DNA from: G963668605 sp963668605
Lineage (GTDB): Bacteria; Acidobacteriota; Terriglobia; Bryobacterales; Bryobacteraceae
Assembly: GCA_963668605.1 (NCBI GenBank)
Contig: OY764903.1
Span: 6,634,001-6,698,000 of the forward strand
Direction: 5' to 3'
DNA: 64,000 nucleotides
The notes beneath the pieces were generated by a model. It was not told the origin of the DNA and made no database searches. It saw only the letters and a list, made by a program, of their open reading frames with translations. The position numbers and the translations under genes are program-made. Of the stretch, positions 8,061-15,208 are shown piece by piece; the stretch's first letter is position 1, and every line of letters begins with the position of its first letter.

Positions 8061-9065
8061 ATGCTAAATCCTTTCTCGAACGATGCATTCCAGATGGTGG
8101 CGCTGACCGCCGCTATCAACAAGATCCCGAACAACTACGGGCGGGTGGAGCAACTCGGCCTGATGCCGACCGAGGGTGTGCGAACTCGCACGATCCTCAT
8201 TGAAGAGATGAACGGGGTCCTGAACCTGCTGCCCACGATGCCTGTGGGGGCGCCGTCCACCCTCGGGACGCAAGGCAAGCGCCGAGTGCGCAGCTTCGTG
8301 ATTCCGCACATCCCGCACGACGATGTCGTGCTGCCCGAGGACGTGCAAGGTTTGCGAGCGTTTGGGTCGGAAACCGACCTCGATGCGCTCTCGAACCTGA
8401 TTGCGCGCAAGCTGCAGAACATGCGCAACAAGCACGCCATCACGCTCGAACACCTGAGAATGGGTGCCTTGAAGGGCGTGATTCTCGATGCCGATGGCTC
8501 GACGCTCTACGATTTGTACGCCGAGTTCGGCATCACGGCCAAGAGCGTAAACTTCGCGCTCGGTACCAACACGACCGAGGTGCTGCTGAAGATCCTCGAA
8601 GTGAAGCGGCACATCGAAGACAATCTGCGCGGCGAATTCATGAACGGCATCATGGCGCTCTGCTCGCCGGGCTTCTACGATTCCTTCACCACTCACCCGA
8701 AGGTGAAGGAGGCCTTTCAGTACTTCCAGCGCAGCCAGCAACTGGGCAACGACTACCGCACCGGCTTCACCTTCGGCGGCGTGACCTTTGAAGAGTACCG
8801 CGGCCAGGCGACAGACGCCGGTGGCACGGTGCGGAAATTCGTTGGTGACGACGAGGCGCACTTCTTCCCGCTGGGGACGGCCTCGACGTTCCGGACGTAC
8901 TTTGCTCCGGCGGACTTCAATGAGACCGCGAACACGCTTGGGTTGCCGCTCTATGCCAAGCAGGCCCCGCGGAAGTTCGATCGTGGGACCGATATCCACA
9001 CCCAGAGCAATCCGCTTCCGCTCTGCCTGCGGCCGGAAGTGCTGGTCAAAGGCACCAAGGCGTGA
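8061..9065 (+). CDS. Major capsid protein, lambda gpE family
   Basis: The 334-residue protein has the length of lambda gpE (341). It forms the HK97-fold hexons and pentons of the head. Family-like segments include the N-terminal FQMVALTAAINKIPNNYGRV, the central RSFVIPHIPHDDVVLPEDVQG, and C-terminal FAPADFNETANTLGLPLYAKQ. A strong AAGGAG site precedes the ATG. It follows the decoration gene as E follows D in lambda. The minus-strand hicBA pair lies immediately downstream. Confidence 0.95.
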   Translation: MLNPFSNDAFQMVALTAAINKIPNNYGRVEQLGLMPTEGVRTRTILIEEMNGVLNLLPTMPVGAPSTLGTQGKRRVRSFVIPHIPHDDVVLPEDVQGLRAFGSETDLDALSNLIARKLQNMRNKHAITLEHLRMGALKGVILDADGSTLYDLYAEFGITAKSVNFALGTNTTEVLLKILEVKRHIEDNLRGEFMNGIMALCSPGFYDSFTTHPKVKEAFQYFQRSQQLGNDYRTGFTFGGVTFEEYRGQATDAGGTVRKFVGDDEAHFFPLGTASTFRTYFAPADFNETANTLGLPLYAKQAPRKFDRGTDIHTQSNPLPLCLRPEVLVKGTKA

Positions 9066-9080
9066 TCGTGACCAAGCGCT

Positions 9081-9329
9081 TTAGCTCTCGGAGTAGAAGT
9101 GCGGTCTCAGATCCGCTTCTGAAATGAACCGGAGCGACTGCCGAAAGATGGCGTGCAACGTCCCTTTGTCCAGCTCGTCATGGAGAACAATGGTCAAGGT
9201 TTGTTTGGCGCCATCAGGCAGAACCCGCCGCAGTTTGGCGTGACTGCCGCGCTGCGAAAAAGGGTGAAATCCGAAGCCGGCGAAGAGGCGCAGCAGATCG
9301 TCGCCCGAGAGGGTCCGCAGCTTCGGCAT
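9081..9329 (-). CDS. hicA: HicA-family mRNA interferase toxin
   Basis: The 82-residue protein has the double-stranded-RNA-binding-like HicA fold. It begins with KLRTLSGDDLLRLFAGFGF, then the catalytic His30 in RGSHAKL, and ends with the TIVLHDELDKGTLHAIFRQ segment typical of the family. HicA toxins cleave mRNA and are neutralised by HicB. It lies antisense to the phage late operon between capsid and neck genes, and overlaps hicB by one base (TGATG). The order hicB then hicA is the reverse of E. coli hicAB. It is probably a maintenance or phage-exclusion cargo gene. Confidence 0.9.
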   Translation of the reverse strand: MPKLRTLSGDDLLRLFAGFGFHPFSQRGSHAKLRRVLPDGAKQTLTIVLHDELDKGTLHAIFRQSLRFISEADLRPHFYSES

Positions 9330-9553
9330 CAGGCGACCGCCTGTAACTCCATGGTCGCCAATATCGTAGGATCCGGGCTGATCCCGGCTTCGGCCAAATC
9401 TTCGCCCTCGAGGTGTAGTGCAATCGCCTCACGGATGTTGACGGCCAATTCATCGAGCGTTGGCGCTTCGGTGACAACGGGGAGGTCAAGACACTCCGCC
9501 ACGTATTGCCGTTCACCGCGGAAGATGCGCACCTGGATGGTCCGTTTCACCAC
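9329..9553 (-). CDS. hicB: HicB-family antitoxin
   Basis: This 74-residue protein has the partial RNase-H-like HicB fold, with VAECLDLPVVTEAPTLDELAVNIREAI typical of the family. No separate DNA-binding domain follows, so it belongs to the short HicB type, and autoregulation may need a complex with HicA. It is the promoter-proximal gene of the pair. Its promoter must lie in the 60 bp between it and the plus-strand neck gene. The pair breaks an otherwise continuous morphogenesis operon. Confidence 0.88.
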   Translation of the reverse strand: MVKRTIQVRIFRGERQYVAECLDLPVVTEAPTLDELAVNIREAIALHLEGEDLAEAGISPDPTILATMELQAVA

Positions 9554-9614
9554 TGCTCCTTCACACCGACAACCATAGATTACCGCAGAAACGCGGCCGA
9601 CTTAGCGCTCTTAT

Positions 9615-9917
9615 ATGGGTTCCTGGCAAGATTTGACGACAGCGCTCAACGCGGCGTGCCTGGCGGCGTTCGGGCGAGATGTTACATTCCGTCCGGCTGA
9701 CGGCGCTCCCTTCACCGTGACCGGCGTACTCGAAACGGGAGCACGCCTGGAAGAGACCGCGCCGGGCACCTACGCGGTTCTGTTTCTGCGCCGGGTAGAC
9801 CTGCCGCAGGTGCCCGAGTGTGGCGATGCGGTGGAAATCGACGGCGCCAGCTACAAGGTGTTCGCGATTGAGGCCGACGCTGGCGGGGGCGTGAAACTCG
9901 CTTTGCGGGTGCTCTAA
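9615..9917 (+). CDS. Head-tail connector protein (lambda gpFII-like)
   Basis: The 100-residue protein is near the size of lambda gpFII (117). A short N-terminal helix is followed by beta strands (DVTFRPADGAPFTVTGVLE, then YAVLFLRRVDLPQVPECGDAVEIDGASYKV), the pattern of FII/tail-attachment proteins that cap the portal-gpW stack and bind the tail. It follows capsid and cargo in the place FII has in lambda. The call rests on fold pattern and synteny. Confidence 0.65.
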   Translation: MGSWQDLTTALNAACLAAFGRDVTFRPADGAPFTVTGVLETGARLEETAPGTYAVLFLRRVDLPQVPECGDAVEIDGASYKVFAIEADAGGGVKLALRVL

Positions 9918-9922
9918 CTCCC

Positions 9923-10378
9923 ATGCCCAGCGTCAGAATCTGGCAGAAGAAACGACTGGTTCTCGACCGCCTGAACTTCCGCCAGCACCAGATGTTCAAG
10001 CTCGGCACGGTCGGCGTAGCGGCAGTCAAGAACCGGTTGCAGGCCGCGCTGGGTCCGGAAGATTCACCGGCCAAGCCGCTCACCAAACGTTATGCAATCC
10101 GCAAGACGAAACTCGGACTCGGTAACCGGCGCAACCTGAGCTTCAGCGGCGATATGCTGCGCAACCTGGCTGTCCGCACGGTGAGCGAGAACCGGGCGAA
10201 GGCCGGATTGTCGACACGCAAGGACCGCATCAAAGCCTGGGCGAACCAAAAGATCCAGGGATGGCTGGTCTTCTCGCCCGAGAATAAGGCCGCTGTGGTG
10301 GAGGCGACACGACGGGTTTTAGAAGAAATGAAGAAGCGAATTTTGTTGGAACGGAACCTGGGTGGGAAGCAGAGATGA
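9923..10378 (+). CDS. Neck or tail-completion protein (gpZ/gp10-like position)
   Basis: The 151-residue protein is very basic, with many Arg and Lys (TKRYAIRKTKLGLGNRRNLSFSGDMLRNL). The segment SGDMLRNLAVRTV is like that seen in minor tail Z/HK97 gp10-type proteins, which join the tail terminator to the head. The next gene starts within its stop (ATGA overlap), so the two are coupled. Placement between FII-like and U-like genes supports a neck role. Sequence alone is weak evidence. Confidence 0.5.
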   Translation: MPSVRIWQKKRLVLDRLNFRQHQMFKLGTVGVAAVKNRLQAALGPEDSPAKPLTKRYAIRKTKLGLGNRRNLSFSGDMLRNLAVRTVSENRAKAGLSTRKDRIKAWANQKIQGWLVFSPENKAAVVEATRRVLEEMKKRILLERNLGGKQR

Positions 10379-10848
10379 TCGATACTTCCGAACTCGTGAA
10401 TAATCTGGTCGTGCTGCTGCGCGATGTCCCTGATCTGGTCATGGAGATGAGAGGAGATCCAGAACGGATCTACGCCTACCACGATCAGTACCCGAAGAAG
10501 GCGAGCCTGGCGTTGGCAATTCACCAGATGCCTTCGCCGTCGGTCATGGCGGTTTGGCAGGGCACGGCGCCTGGCAACTTCGGTGGCATGGACGTATGGA
10601 AGCACCAGGTGACACTCTACTTGCGCGCCCGCGAGACTTTCGGCGGCGATCCGCCCACTGCGTACTACCGGCTGTTCCGACTGATCACCAAGGGCGTCCC
10701 GGCCTCAGTTGGCGTGCCCATGCTCAACGCTACCATTCATCCCTGCTGTTACCCGATGGATGTGCCCTCGATCCAGCGCGCCACCGACGCGGAGGGGCTC
10801 GATTATTTCGAGGTAGTGATTTCGTTTACGGAGGCTGGCGATGATTGA
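10375..10848 (+). CDS. Probable tail terminator (gpU-like position)
   Basis: The 157-residue protein begins MIDTSELVNNLVVLLRDVPDLV, a helix typical of tail-terminator proteins, followed by alternating strands (VWKHQVTLYLRARE, then YFEVVISFTEAGDD at the C-terminus). Tail terminators form the hexameric ring that ends tube growth and binds the neck. It lies immediately before the tail-tube gene, as U lies before V in lambda. The assignment combines position with secondary-structure pattern. Confidence 0.55.
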   Translation: MIDTSELVNNLVVLLRDVPDLVMEMRGDPERIYAYHDQYPKKASLALAIHQMPSPSVMAVWQGTAPGNFGGMDVWKHQVTLYLRARETFGGDPPTAYYRLFRLITKGVPASVGVPMLNATIHPCCYPMDVPSIQRATDAEGLDYFEVVISFTEAGDD

Positions 10849-10993
10849 GTTCATCTGGATGTGTCCGCCATTCGGGCAAGGTGAGCCGAAGCAAGTCGAA
10901 GCGAAGCCCGAACGGATCCTGCCGTTGATGAATTCTGGTTGGTCGCAGTGCGATCCGCCGGAACCGGAGGTGAAGGAAGATGTCCACGAGTAG
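10841..10993 (+). CDS. Small ORF (50 aa) overlapping both neighbours, unknown function
   Basis: The ATG lies eight bases inside the end of the tail-terminator gene and the TAG lies 14 bases inside the start of the tube gene, so all three frames interlock. The protein starts MIEFIWMCPPFGQGE and ends EPEVKEDVHE, and is acidic at its C-terminus. The overlaps suggest that translation of this ORF carries ribosomes onto the tube gene. It may be a real small protein or only a coupling leader. No family is recognised. Confidence 0.5.
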   Translation: MIEFIWMCPPFGQGEPKQVEAKPERILPLMNSGWSQCDPPEPEVKEDVHE

Positions 10994-12020
10994 ATTGCAA
11001 GAGGTGCTGATCTGCTTCGGCAATCAGAAGCAGACCGACATTGCCACGGCAAACACGGCGCTGCAGATGTGGCAACTGCGCAAGCTCAACGCCGCCCTCG
11101 CCAATCCGAAGCTCAACACCGAGAATGACGCCGACGAGTTCGGCAAGGGCCATGAGTTTCCCACGCAGTCCTTTCAGACGTCGTGGGACGCCGGGAGCAC
11201 GCTCGAAAAATACCTAAGCGCGGAGATTGCGGCATGGACGATGGCCTTCGCGCTGGGCAAAGTCGTCAAGTCCGGCTCGGCGCCCAATTTCACATACACC
11301 TGCACGCCGCTGTTCCCGGCCAACGGCGATGCCGCCGAGTTGCCCTACTTCTCTTTCGTCGAGCAGATTCGCCCGGGCGCCGGCGTCGTAATCGACCGCA
11401 TGGCGGTGGGCTGCGCGATCGAGGGCTGGACGATCTCTGTCGGCAGCGGACCAGGCCGCGCCAACTCGAAAATCAACATTGAATTCGTAGGTTCCGGCAA
11501 ACTCACCGAACCCTCGGGCATCGTGGTTCCGGCGGCCACGCTCGAAAAACTGCTGCCATCGGCTTCGCTCGCGCTCAGCATCAACGGCGTCAACTACGTC
11601 TCCAACAAAAACATCGTTTCGCTCGAGACAAGTTGGAAGAACAACATCCTCCTGGACGCCGGATTCTTTCCCGGTTCAGGCTTCCAGACGCCGGGCGATG
11701 CTACCAGCGGCGCCATCCGCGGCCGCCTCGAGTTCGGCAAGCGGCAGGGCACACTCAAGTTCACCGCGCGCTTTGAGAACGGTTCGACCGAGTTGGCGAA
11801 GCTCAAGAGCCAAACGGCGGGCACAGCGGTTATCACCCTCACTTACGACACGAACAATTCCCTCGAGATCACCTGGGAGAAGGTCTCCTTCGCAACCGCC
11901 GAGGTGGGAGAGACGGACGGCATCGTCACGGTCTCGGTCGAGTGCCTGCCCATGTACGACTCCACCAACGGCATCGTTTCCGCCGTGGCCAAGTGCGGAG
12001 TGGATAGCATCTGCCAGTAG
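10980..12020 (+). CDS. Major tail tube protein (gpV-like role)
   Basis: The 346-residue protein is beta-rich, Gly/Ser/Thr-rich and free of signal peptides, and stands where lambda V stands, directly before the tail-assembly chaperones. The N-terminal half holds FTYTCTPLF and YFSFVEQIRPG, and the C-terminal half holds repeated strands ending TVSVECLPMYDSTNG, the look of tail-tube proteins with an added Ig-like domain. A GAAGGA site precedes the ATG. No phage sheath gene is present, so the tail is non-contractile. Confidence 0.75.
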   Translation: MSTSRLQEVLICFGNQKQTDIATANTALQMWQLRKLNAALANPKLNTENDADEFGKGHEFPTQSFQTSWDAGSTLEKYLSAEIAAWTMAFALGKVVKSGSAPNFTYTCTPLFPANGDAAELPYFSFVEQIRPGAGVVIDRMAVGCAIEGWTISVGSGPGRANSKINIEFVGSGKLTEPSGIVVPAATLEKLLPSASLALSINGVNYVSNKNIVSLETSWKNNILLDAGFFPGSGFQTPGDATSGAIRGRLEFGKRQGTLKFTARFENGSTELAKLKSQTAGTAVITLTYDTNNSLEITWEKVSFATAEVGETDGIVTVSVECLPMYDSTNGIVSAVAKCGVDSICQ

Positions 12021-12027
12021 TCCCGCG

Positions 12028-12051
12028 ACTTCCGCAATATGTTGCGGAAGT
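12028..12051. repeat. 24-bp perfect palindrome after the tail-tube gene
   Basis: The arms ACTTCCGCAA and TTGCGGAAGT enclose a TATG loop, giving a ten-base-pair stem. No T-run follows, so it is not a classical intrinsic terminator. A related 24-bp palindrome follows 29 bases later. It could be an RNA hairpin that tunes expression between abundant tube protein and scarce chaperones, or a protein-binding site. Confidence 0.6.
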
Positions 12052-12080
12052 GAATTCGATTCACCAGAGCATGAGTGGAG

Positions 12081-12104
12081 ACTTCGGAAATATATTGCCG
12101 AAGT
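12081..12104. repeat. Second related 24-bp palindrome before the chaperone gene
   Basis: The arms ACTTCGG and CCGAAGT are separated by an AT-rich centre (AAATATATTG). Length and arm sequence resemble the palindrome at 12028-12051. It ends 17 bases before the chaperone ATG, so as RNA it would sit next to the ribosome-binding site and could affect initiation. Confidence 0.5.
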
Positions 12105-12121
12105 TCCCGGAGAGATCCCCC

Positions 12122-12745
12122 ATGGAACAAAACCAGACTGTGTTCGATGCGGCCCGCCCGGTCGCAATGCAACTGCGCACACCCACCGGTAACAAAACCG
12201 TGCGCGTGCGGTTCCCCTCCGATGAGGAGTGGACGGAGCGGCAGCGCAAGCGCAAGGTCATCGTGAAGCAGTTGGGACGCGGCGTCTCCGAAACGAGCAT
12301 CCCGAACTCCGAGGATGCCGACGCGGCGTTGCTCGCGAAGATTCGCGTGCCGGAAGAGAACGCGCCCGAAGTGGACGCCTTCGAAGCCAGCCGGATCATC
12401 GAGCAGTTGAGCCAAGCCGAGGTAGACGACGTCGTCCAGGCAGGCGACGTGTTCCGGGTAACGCTGCGGGTGCTCGGCGGCGTGGTGACACATGTGCTGA
12501 AGATGCCATCGGCGAAGGACGTCTTCGAGTACCGCCGTGGCTTCGCACGGGTGCTCGATCTGCCCTACAACCGCCAGGAGCTCATCATCAATTTGGCACC
12601 GGCGGGCGCGCTCTACAAGAAGCTGGCACAGCCCACCGAAGGCTACGCGGGCGAAGTTCCTGTCATTCATCAGGCTGTCGCGGTGAAAGCTGCCATCGAC
12701 GCCCTCGACGCCGTATTCCAGGAGACCGGCGACCCAAACTCGTAG
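12122..12745 (+). CDS. Tail assembly chaperone, short form (gpG-like)
   Basis: The 207-residue protein begins MEQNQTVFDAARPVA with a GGAGAG site just upstream. An in-frame ATG further upstream (12050) would read through the second palindrome and is less likely. In lambda, G and its frameshifted form GT bind the tape measure and the tube protein during tail assembly. This gene ends with the codons CCA AAC TCG TAG, where CCCAAAC is a canonical slippery heptamer in the right phase. The C-terminal domain lies in the -1 frame immediately after. Confidence 0.8.
   Translation: MEQNQTVFDAARPVAMQLRTPTGNKTVRVRFPSDEEWTERQRKRKVIVKQLGRGVSETSIPNSEDADAALLAKIRVPEENAPEVDAFEASRIIEQLSQAEVDDVVQAGDVFRVTLRVLGGVVTHVLKMPSAKDVFEYRRGFARVLDLPYNRQELIINLAPAGALYKKLAQPTEGYAGEVPVIHQAVAVKAAIDALDAVFQETGDPNS
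12733..12739 (+). promoter_or_regulatory. Programmed -1 ribosomal frameshift site (CCCAAAC)
   Basis: The heptamer reads C CCA AAC in the gpG frame, the X-XXY-YYZ form needed for tandem slippage to CCC AAA. The zero-frame stop (TAG) follows one codon later. Slippage enters a -1 frame that stays open for 110 codons. Lambda and most siphophages make their G-T chaperone pair by the same mechanism. Confidence 0.8.
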
Positions 12746-13071
12746 CCGGGGAGTGGCCCGAGCGTCCTTCCCTGCGATTCCTGATTCACTGGGCGTTACG
12801 GCGCGAGGAACTCTGCGACCCGGGGCTCTGCCCGGACGCACCGGACGACGGGGGACGCTGTGATCACTGTCCGCTGGATAGGTTTGACGCGGCGCAATCG
12901 TCGGAAGCCGGCCAGTTGATTCGCCGGGCAGTCGACCTGCGGGGCGCGATGAAACTCGGCTTCCGCGTGGGACTCGAAGAGGTCCTCGCTGATGAATTCT
13001 ACGCGATGCTGATTCTCGAAGAAGAGCGGGACCGTTGGGAACGCGAGAAACTGCCGGGTGCGGGCAACTAA
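12739..13071 (+). CDS. T domain of the frameshifted tail chaperone (gpGT-like C-terminus)
   Basis: This frame has no early start codon of its own; the first ATG is at 12949, so it is best read as the -1 extension of the G gene, giving a 316-residue G-T fusion. The 110-residue extension starts LVAGEWPERPSLRF and carries a four-cysteine cluster (CDPGLC then CDHC) that could bind zinc. It ends with a helical, charged segment (YAMLILEEERDRWEREKLPG). A second, diverged copy of its last 60 residues lies at 14471-14648. Its stop overlaps the stop of the convergent PIN-domain gene. Confidence 0.78.
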   Translation, partial: LVAGEWPERPSLRFLIHWALRREELCDPGLCPDAPDDGGRCDHCPLDRFDAAQSSEAGQLIRRAVDLRGAMKLGFRVGLEEVLADEFYAMLILEEERDRWEREKLPGAGN

Positions 13072-13469
13072 CCGAACAGATGAACGACTTTCACCAGCGT
13101 CGTTCGATGGAGGGGTTTGGTTGGCTTTTCTGTGGTGACGAACTCATCGGCGCGTGACAGATGCGCGGCGGCCAAGTGGAGAGCGTCCATGGCCGCAAGG
13201 CCAGTTTTCGCTGCTTCTGTCTGAGCCGCAGCCTCGATCTTTTCGAGTTCACGATACCAGATCGCGTTCTTGAAGTATCTGTCGTAAAAGGATCGTTCGA
13301 GACGCTTCCGGTAATAGATTGCTTTGGGGACGACTTCAAGATGGATGAACGCACTCGTGAGAAAAACCCGGTTGGGATCTTCGAGAAACTTCATGGCGCG
13401 CTCACCATCTGGGCCCGTTGATCGGGCTGCGGCAATAAGAACGCCCGCGTCGAGGAATGTCCGTATCAT
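13068..13469 (-). CDS. PIN-domain ribonuclease, VapC-like toxin
   Basis: From MIRTFLDAGVLIAAAR the protein is 133 residues. An upstream ATG at 13505 would add 12 residues but overlap the antitoxin gene. PIN acidic residues are visible: Asp in TFLDAGVL, Glu in HLEVVPKA, and Asp in AAMDALHLAAAH. VapC toxins cut tRNA or rRNA in a metal-dependent way. It lies seven bases after a small basic antitoxin-like gene on the minus strand, inside the phage tail region. It is cargo rather than a structural gene. Confidence 0.82.
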   Translation of the reverse strand: MIRTFLDAGVLIAAARSTGPDGERAMKFLEDPNRVFLTSAFIHLEVVPKAIYYRKRLERSFYDRYFKNAIWYRELEKIEAAAQTEAAKTGLAAMDALHLAAAHLSRADEFVTTEKPTKPLHRTTLVKVVHLFG

Positions 13470-13476
13470 GAGCCGC

Positions 13477-13659
13477 TTAGTAGCTGGCGCCGCGACGGTC
13501 GGCAATCTCGCGCCGCAGTTCCCGGCGGGTGAGCATCTTCTCGCCGGATGCTTCGATCTTCTCCCTGATCCGGCGAAGCTCCCTACCGAGCTTGGACACC
13601 TCAGGCTTCGGCTTGTGGCCGTTCTTCTGGGTGGCTACCTTACTGGCGACTCTTGCCAT
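13477..13659 (-). CDS. Putative antitoxin partner of the PIN-domain toxin
   Basis: This 60-residue protein is highly charged (LGRELRRIREKIEASGEKMLTRRELRREIADRRG) and directly precedes the PIN-domain gene, with seven bases between them. Size, charge and position fit a VapB-type antitoxin. The sequence looks like an extended helix rather than a typical AbrB or ribbon-helix-helix fold, so its DNA-binding type is unclear. No other role is suggested. Confidence 0.65.
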   Translation of the reverse strand: MARVASKVATQKNGHKPKPEVSKLGRELRRIREKIEASGEKMLTRRELRREIADRRGASY

Positions 13660-13687
13660 GCCTCCATTCTAGCTGACGGTTTGAGGA

Positions 13688-14470
13688 ATGGACAGTAGCA
13701 ACAAACTCGAACTGGTCGTTGAAGTCGACACCAACAGGGCCAATGCGTCCATCAAGAGCGTCAACGCCGGCCTCTCCAGCATCAAGTTGACGGCGGCCAA
13801 TGCCGCCCGCGGAGCCTCACGCGGTATCGACGATCTGACCGTCAGTATGGTCAAGGGCGCTACGGCGGGCAACCTGTTGGCGGAGGGGATCAAGAACGCC
13901 ATCGAGTTCGCGAAGGAATGGACGATCGATGCGGCCAAGATGGCGGCGCACAACGCTCGACTGGAGGCGTCGACCAAGGCGCTGGCTACAGCGCACGGTG
14001 TCTCCGCGAGCGCCATGAAGGCAGCGGTTGAGGCGGTGCAGAAGGTCGGCTTCCTCGATGAGGAAGCATTGCACGCGGTAAGCCGCCTCATCATCGCCGA
14101 CATGGAGCTGTCGAAGGCTCCGGGGTTGGCAAAGGTGGCCAAGGATGCCTCGGCCATCGAGAACATCTCCGCTCCAGAGGCTCTAGATAAACTGTTGCGG
14201 GCGATCGAGTCTGGCGCTTCGCGTGGTCTTCGGACGATGGGAATCTTCGTCGATTTAAACAAGGAGGTTCAGCGGCAGGAACTCCTCACCGGCAAGACGC
14301 TCGACGAGAACGAAGTCCGCCAACTGCGCTATAACGCCGTCATACGCGAGGCCGCCAAGATTCAAGGCGCGCATGCCGCGGCCTCGGATGAAGCGGAATC
14401 GCTAATGAAGGCGCTTGCGCGGGAAGCAACTGAATTAAAGGAAGCGGTGGGCGAGCAGTTCCAGGGATAG
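13688..14470 (+). pseudogene. Truncated tape-measure gene (5' remnant)
   Basis: The 260-residue product aligns from its first residues (NKLELVVEVDTNRANASIKS) to AVGEQFQ with residues 1-259 of the full tape measure at 15742. It then stops at a TAG created by fusion to an unrelated phase. The two copies look about 90% identical at DNA level at the start and less further in, judged by eye, so they are diverged homologues rather than a fresh duplication. The junction lies at a short GGAT homology shared with the T-domain gene. A tape measure without its rod and hydrophobic parts cannot set tail length, so it is probably non-functional. A competing fragment remains possible. Confidence 0.85.
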
Positions 14471-14648
14471 GCTCGACGCGGCGCAATCGTCGGAAGCCGG
14501 CCAGTTGATTCGCCGGGCCATCGATCTGAGTGCGGCGATGAAACTCGGCTTGCTCGTGAGTCTGGACGAGATTACTGCAGACGAGTTTTACACGATGCTG
14601 ATCCTCGCAGAGGAACGAGAGCGCTGGGAGCGCGAGAAGCTGCCATGA
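14471..14648 (+). pseudogene. Second, 5'-truncated copy of the chaperone T domain
   Basis: The frame codes for about 58 residues (LDAAQSSEAGQLIRRAIDL and onward to WEREKLP) that match the last part of the T domain at 12739-13071. It lacks the cysteine cluster, the slippery site and the G gene. It begins exactly at the tape-measure breakpoint. Its TGA overlaps the ATG of the M15 peptidase gene (ATGA), a coupling likely inherited from the phage that donated this segment. An internal ATG would allow only a 36-residue product. Confidence 0.8.
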
Positions 14649-15091
14649 AGACGAATGCCAGTAGCAGTGCCCGGAAAATTCCGTCCACGATGAGAGAACC
14701 GCTCACTCCGAATTTTCGCCGCTCCGAATTCGCCTGTCAGTGCGGCTGCGGATTCGATTCAATTGCCTCGTCACTTGTGGCGGGGCTTCAGGCACTGCGG
14801 GATTTGATCCAGCGGCCGATTGTGGTGCTTTCGGGCTGTCGCTGTCCGGCTCACAACGCGGCTGTGGGAGGCACCCCACATTCGCAGCATGTCCTGGGAA
14901 AGGCGGCTGACATACGAGTCTCCGGAATGACTGCCCGTGAACTGTATGCCGCGGCCACGAGCGTACCGCAGTTCCACGGTTTCGGCGTCGATGACGAGCG
15001 CGGCTTCCTGCACGTCGATGTGCGTGAGTCTGCTGCCCGCTGGTGCTATCGCCAAGGGTGTGAAACGCCCTGGCGCAGTTTCGAAGGCTGA
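14645..15091 (+). CDS. M15-family peptidase, probable endolysin or tail-associated murein peptidase
   Basis: The 148-residue zinc peptidase has the M15 (VanY/D-Ala-D-Ala carboxypeptidase) metal site: His82 and Asp89 in SQHVLGKAAD, and His123 in FLHVDV. It also carries the N-terminal FRRSEFACQCGCG segment typical of peptidase_M15_3 proteins. It would cut peptide cross-links in peptidoglycan for cell lysis or at infection. There is no signal peptide, so export would need a holin, and none is recognised nearby. It sits between the chaperone remnant and the full tape measure. Confidence 0.88.
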   Translation: MKTNASSSARKIPSTMREPLTPNFRRSEFACQCGCGFDSIASSLVAGLQALRDLIQRPIVVLSGCRCPAHNAAVGGTPHSQHVLGKAADIRVSGMTARELYAAATSVPQFHGFGVDDERGFLHVDVRESAARWCYRQGCETPWRSFEG

Positions 15092-15208
15092 ATGTGGGCA
15101 GCTCTTACAATTGCCGCCGCAGTTAGATCCTCTGAGCATGAGTCCGCCACGAGTTGACGTAGAGTCAACGAGATTCGGTATTCCTCTGTAAGGCACGCCG
15201 TTGCCGGT

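Noticed and set aside
12028..12051. Rho-independent terminator after the tail-tube gene
   Set aside because: A strong stem is present but no T-tract follows, and transcription must continue into essential tail genes.
15153..15169. Inverted repeat GTTGAC-5 nt-GTCAAC as a recombination or attachment site
   Set aside because: Only six-base arms with no matching copy at the phage edges, so chance cannot be excluded.
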